Origin: Clostridia bacterium
GTDB taxonomy: Bacteria > CBDUZB01 > JAGLHV01
Reading direction: 5' to 3'
Assembly: GCA_030595925.1 (NCBI GenBank)
Contig: JAUVLC010000026.1
Coordinates: 1 to 26,060 of the forward strand
Length of the DNA stretch: 26,060 bases
Part shown: one piece after another, positions 22,926-26,060 of the stretch
Numbering within the stretch: position 1 is the first letter of the stretch
Layout of the letters: the number at the start of each line of letters is the position of its first letter
Made by a program: the position numbers and the translations under genes
The notes under the pieces: model-generated
Told to the model about the DNA's origin: nothing
Databases searched by the model: none
The model's input: only the letters and a program-made list of their open reading frames with translations

Positions 22926-24164
22926 ATGAAAAAGATAGATTTAGAAATGTGGGTTATGCCCAATGCCTCTTTTAAGACCGGGTTGACTTTTGGACAGGAA
23001 TTGAAAGAGTTTTCGAAAAAATATCCACATATAAATGTAAAAGTAAAGGTTCATACATGGTCATCTGCGTGGAGACTTATTATGAAAGCGGTACGGACCA
23101 AGCAAGGTCCGGATATTTTTCAGTTGGGCAGTAGCTGGGGTGATACTCTTGCTTATTTAGGAGGATTAGCTGATATTAGTAAACCCGTAGAAGAATTAAA
23201 AAAGAAACATTTTTTTTCTCCTCTTAATAAACAAATGGAAGAATCTTTTAAAGAAGAGAAAATATATTCCCTTCCCTGGTTTATGGATACCAGGATACTT
23301 TTTTATCGAAAAGATATTTTCCGAAAGGCAGGATTAAAAGAAGAGGATATTGGAGATTGGGATTCATTTCAAAAATCTTGCCGAAAAATAGCGAGTCTTA
23401 AAATAAAAGGGAAAAAAATTTATCCCCTGGCGGTTTCCGGAGCAAAAAGTTGGACATTAATCCATGATATTGCTCCGTGGATTTGGTCGGGAGGGGGAGA
23501 ATTTTTAAATTTTAAAGGTAAAAAAATAAGTTTTCAGCAAAGAGAATCTCTAAAAGGAATGAAATTTTATTTTGATCTGGTTAAAACTTACGGGAGTAAG
23601 ATTGCCTTAGGGCAAAATATGGGCAAGGTAATGGAGAATTTTTTTATTTACGGGCGTTGTGCTATGCACTTTTCCGGAACATGGGTTTTTTCTGTTTTTC
23701 TTAATCCTAATAGTCATTTATACCGGGCGGAAATTGCCGAAAATATTGGAATAGCTCTGCCTCCTGCCGGACCTGCGGGGCGATATGCTTTTTTGGGTGG
23801 AAGCAATCTGGGGGTTGCTAAATTTTCTAAATATCCCCGGGAAGCATGGGAGTTAATTTCTTTTTTAACCTCTCCTTCGTCTCAATTACGCTATACAAAA
23901 GCGATTAGTAATCTTCCTGTTCATTCTAAAATATTTGATGCGTTTTTTTTCGAGGATAAACAATTAGCGGAAAAATTTAAACAAATATGTTCTTTTGGTA
24001 AGATGTTTCCCCCGGTATTTTCATGGGGGATTATTGAGACAATTATGATAGAAATGCTGACAGAGATTTTCAATAGTATAAGGAAAGGTCGATATACGGA
24101 AAATCTTCTTAAAAAAGAGATAAAAAAGATTTCTTCCGAAATAAATTTTGTTCTTTCCCTTTAA
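22926..24164 (+). CDS. Family 1 solute-binding-like protein lacking a signal peptide
   Basis: A 413-residue protein that begins directly with the mature fold: MKKIDLEMWVMPNASFKTGL, then FSKKYPHINVKVKVHTW. No signal peptide or lipobox exists from this ATG. The alternative GTG at 22902 adds only MGRRLRGV, which is not a signal either. The family pattern is complete: GPDIFQLGSSWGDTLAYLG, LADISKP, YSLPWFMDTRILFYRKDIFR, FLGGSNLGVAKFSKYPREAW. The ATG follows AGAGGGG, and the GTG version would overlap the GH35 gene. The protein should therefore stay in the cytoplasm, next to a glycoside hydrolase and a diguanylate cyclase. A cytoplasmic sugar sensor is the attractive explanation; a decayed importer subunit is the alternative. 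Confidence 0.88.
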   Translation: MKKIDLEMWVMPNASFKTGLTFGQELKEFSKKYPHINVKVKVHTWSSAWRLIMKAVRTKQGPDIFQLGSSWGDTLAYLGGLADISKPVEELKKKHFFSPLNKQMEESFKEEKIYSLPWFMDTRILFYRKDIFRKAGLKEEDIGDWDSFQKSCRKIASLKIKGKKIYPLAVSGAKSWTLIHDIAPWIWSGGGEFLNFKGKKISFQQRESLKGMKFYFDLVKTYGSKIALGQNMGKVMENFFIYGRCAMHFSGTWVFSVFLNPNSHLYRAEIAENIGIALPPAGPAGRYAFLGGSNLGVAKFSKYPREAWELISFLTSPSSQLRYTKAISNLPVHSKIFDAFFFEDKQLAEKFKQICSFGKMFPPVFSWGIIETIMIEMLTEIFNSIRKGRYTENLLKKEIKKISSEINFVLSL

Positions 24165-24249
24165 AAAATATTTAAAAAAAAGATATTTTTTTAAATAATA
24201 AATTTCAATATAGGTAATGTTGATTTATAGATTTATAAAAAGGAAATAG

Positions 24250-25716
24250 ATGTCTATGGTTAAAGAAAATTTGAATAAATATTCGGAAAAACTCAGAAAG
24301 GTTAGTAAAATTTTTCGTTATACCCAACCAAATTTGGAAGAAATTCTTAAACAGGTTTTAGATGTCGGGTTTTCTACTTTAAAGTTTGATTGGATGGAAA
24401 TATTATTATGGGATAATGAAAGAAAAGTTTTAGAAACAAAAGTGGTTGCTGAAAAAGATGGGATAATGGAAGGGGAAGAAGAGGTTTTTGTTTCGGAAAA
24501 AACTGATCCGAGAATAATAGTGGGTTTAGGCAGGGAAGAATGTATTGTAAGAAAGAAAAAAGGAGCGGAAGGATTTTTTTCAATAAAAAGTGGTAGTAAA
24601 ATCTTAGGGGTTTTAGGGGTAAATAATCGATTGAGCGGGAGAAATATAGAAGAGTGGCAGATTTCGTTGCTTAAAGAATATGCCGAAGAGATTGGTGTAG
24701 GAATTTGGAGTTTGGAATTACTTTTGAAGGAACAAATACAGGCAGAAAAGTTTAAAGCCCTTTCTAAAATAGGAATGGCTTTAGTAAGCCAATTAAAACT
24801 GGAAAATAGAATAAAAATAATTTTGCGTAGTATTATCAAACATTTAAGTATTGAACGGGTTAAATTATATCTGGTAAATGAAGAAAAAAAAGTATTACAG
24901 GGAACAATGTCTTTTGATCTCAGGGGAAAATTTCATGTTTTAAAGGAAGTATATTCTTTAAAAAAGAAAGCCCATCCTGAAGTTTTTATGGTGATGAAAA
25001 AAGATGCCCAGGAAATAGGGTCTTTCGGATTGGTTTTTTCTGTTCCGTTGAAAGTAGAAAAAAAGATAGTTGGATTTCTTGTTGCCGATAATGTTTTTAG
25101 CCGGGAACGAATTAAAAAAGAAGATATTGAGTATTTGAAGCTTTTTGCTCAGCAGGCTAGTATTTCCATAGAAAATGCCCGGCTTTTTAATGATGTCGAA
25201 AGACTTTCTCTTACCGATGGATTAACAGGTTTATATACTAATAGGTATTTCAGAAAACGTCTTGGGGATGAAATTGTTCGAACAACAAGGCTTAAAACGA
25301 AGCTTGCTTTAGCTATTATTGATGTTGATTATTTCAAAAGGTATAATGACTCTTACGGTCATATGGTTGGAGATCGCTTATTAGTTGATTTAGCCGGAAT
25401 AATTATGAAAAATATCCGTCAGGTGGACTTTGCTGCCCGTTATGGCGGGGATGAATTTGTTGTTTTTTTTCCAAATACGTCTTTGGAAGGGGTACAAATT
25501 GTTACTTTTCGTTTACTGAAAGCAATTAAAAATTATTATATGCCTATTTCAGGAAAAAAAATACGCTTTAGTGTAAGTATGGGGTTAGCTATTTATCCTT
25601 CTAATGCACGAAATAAAGAAGCTTTATTTAGAAAAGCGGATAGAGCTCTTTATCGGGCTAAGGCACAAGGAAGAAATCAGGCTTGTTTTTATTCCGAATC
25701 ATTGGATAAAAAGTAA
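24250..25716 (+). CDS. GAF-GAF-GGDEF diguanylate cyclase
   Basis: A 488-residue soluble signalling enzyme. Two GAF-type domains occupy about 22-155 and 165-312 (the second ends SISIENARLFNDVERLS, the usual GAF-to-output helix). The catalytic domain follows from about 318: DGLTGLYTNRYF, IDVDYFKRYNDSYGHMVGD, and the active-site loop GGDEF at 399-403. The product-inhibition site RxxD is intact (Arg390 to Asp393, five residues before GGDEF). It should make c-di-GMP from two GTP and be feedback-inhibited. There is no membrane segment, so the signal is cytoplasmic. RBS AAAAAGGA precedes the ATG, 85 nt after the binding-like gene. Confidence 0.95.
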   Translation: MSMVKENLNKYSEKLRKVSKIFRYTQPNLEEILKQVLDVGFSTLKFDWMEILLWDNERKVLETKVVAEKDGIMEGEEEVFVSEKTDPRIIVGLGREECIVRKKKGAEGFFSIKSGSKILGVLGVNNRLSGRNIEEWQISLLKEYAEEIGVGIWSLELLLKEQIQAEKFKALSKIGMALVSQLKLENRIKIILRSIIKHLSIERVKLYLVNEEKKVLQGTMSFDLRGKFHVLKEVYSLKKKAHPEVFMVMKKDAQEIGSFGLVFSVPLKVEKKIVGFLVADNVFSRERIKKEDIEYLKLFAQQASISIENARLFNDVERLSLTDGLTGLYTNRYFRKRLGDEIVRTTRLKTKLALAIIDVDYFKRYNDSYGHMVGDRLLVDLAGIIMKNIRQVDFAARYGGDEFVVFFPNTSLEGVQIVTFRLLKAIKNYYMPISGKKIRFSVSMGLAIYPSNARNKEALFRKADRALYRAKAQGRNQACFYSESLDKK

Positions 25717-25762
25717 GACTGTAAAAAGTTTTTTGGTAAAAAGATATTTGTATTGATTTTTA

Positions 25763-25792
25763 TTGACAAAATTGTGTTTTTTTTGTTATACT
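25763..25792 (+). promoter_or_regulatory. Sigma70-type promoter downstream of the cyclase gene
   Basis: TTGACA (25763-25768) and TATACT (25787-25792) are separated by 18 nt, with a T-rich spacer. Transcription would start near 25799 and run toward the window end, probably to a gene beyond it or to the small frame at 25893. Confidence 0.65.
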
Positions 25793-25892
25793 TCCGCTTA
25801 AATACTGGAAAAAAATATAAAAGAAATAAAGTTATTGCTTGTAATAATGCTGTGAGTTGTTAGAGTTTAGAAATTACTTAAAAAAGATTTTA

Positions 25893-25973
25893 ATGAAGGT
25901 AGTAGAAACTGAAAATTTCATAGGTAGTGTCAAAAAAGGTATGAAAGAAAAACAGAAAGAAGTTTGTAGATAA
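25893..25973 (+). CDS. Possible 26-residue small protein
   Basis: An ATG frame of 26 codons (MKVVETENFIGSVKKGMKEK, then QKEVCR and TAA) lies about 95 nt downstream of a good promoter. The peptide is basic and helix-prone. There is only a weak purine stretch upstream as RBS and I recognise no relative, so this may be chance or a remnant of a larger gene. Confidence 0.2.
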   Translation: MKVVETENFIGSVKKGMKEKQKEVCR

Positions 25974-26002
25974 AGGGAAAATCTTCTGTAAATAGGGGGA
26001 GG

Positions 26003-26060
26003 TAGCCGCAGGCTTTAGCCTGCGTTATCGTTGGAGATTTTTCGCAGGCTAAAGCCTGCG
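26003..26060. repeat. REP doublet with CGCAGGCT palindromes
   Basis: GTAG (26003-26006 region) leads into the perfect palindrome CGCAGGCTTTAGCCTGCG (26007-26024). After an 18-nt spacer a second one, CGCAGGCTAAAGCCTGCG (26043-26060), ends at the window edge. This is a common dispersed repeat type. A convergent partner would carry GCTAC just past the window. Confidence 0.8.

Noticed and set aside
22757-22975. 72-codon frame across the GH35 and binding-protein junction
   Set aside because: Lysine-rich alternate-frame translation over two well-supported genes.
24163-24191. AT-only hairpin after the leaderless binding-protein gene
   Set aside because: AAAAAATAT/ATATTTTTT arms are expected by chance in such AT-rich sequence; too weak to call a terminator.
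24318-24839. 173-codon minus-strand frame inside the cyclase gene
   Set aside because: It is antisense to GAF-coding sequence; the composition is Ser/Pro/Phe-rich as expected for an antisense shadow.

Overview
This is an AT-rich window (about one third G+C by eye) from a Gram-negative bacterium. Evidence for an outer membrane: lipoproteins with lipoboxes, two predicted outer-membrane beta-barrels (one ending in a terminal Phe), and secreted beta-propeller and glycan-binding-type proteins. All genes are on the + strand with good Shine-Dalgarno sites, and several start with GTG or TTG. The gene style (NYPNP-type C-terminal domains, TPR-extended PorV-like barrels, AFTLLELM pseudopilins, intergenic repeat mosaics) fits an uncultivated candidate-phylum genome. 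I cannot name the lineage from sequence alone. No rRNA, tRNA, CRISPR array, transposase or phage gene is visible.

Layout. (1) 1-4620: cell-envelope block with a small DUF5683-like membrane protein, two lipoproteins sharing a jelly-roll-like C-terminal module (one with an added bacterial Ig-like domain), and a secreted seven-bladed propeller ending in a carboxypeptidase-regulatory-like and a FlgD/sorting-type domain. (2) 5060-9644: two overlapping genes, an RDD-family membrane protein and a 1182-residue membrane-anchored protein with a degenerate transglutaminase-like region and a von Willebrand factor A (VWA) domain apparently nested inside a carboxypeptidase-regulatory-like fold. (3) 9795-13870: PorV-like barrel fused to seven TPRs, a small membrane protein, and a Lys/Pro-rich stalk protein carrying a carbohydrate-binding-like domain, preceded by a near-ideal promoter and a terminator-like leader hairpin. 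(4) 14479-25716: a sugar-uptake locus with an outer-membrane barrel, two MalF/MalG-type permeases, a solute-binding lipoprotein, a pseudopilin, a GH35-type beta-galactosidase without signal peptide, a second solute-binding-like protein also without signal peptide, and a GAF-GAF-GGDEF diguanylate cyclase.

How block 4 may work (inference): glycan fragments cross the outer membrane through the barrel, are captured by the lipoprotein and imported by the permeases using an ATPase encoded elsewhere, and are cut in the cytoplasm by the GH35 enzyme. The leaderless binding protein next to the diguanylate cyclase could report cytoplasmic sugar into c-di-GMP. This is the most novel functional idea in the window.

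The larger intergenic gaps (1355-1989, 4621-5059, 11994-12396, 13871-14478, 18513-18750, 25717-26060) are filled with dispersed repeats. Two classes stand out. One is short palindromes each preceded by GTAG, several in convergent pairs, matching the architecture of REP/REPIN elements. The other is a mosaic of low-complexity words (GTCCATAG, GACAAAAGAC, AGGCACAAAG, AGTTATTAGTTATAAG) that recur together in either orientation.
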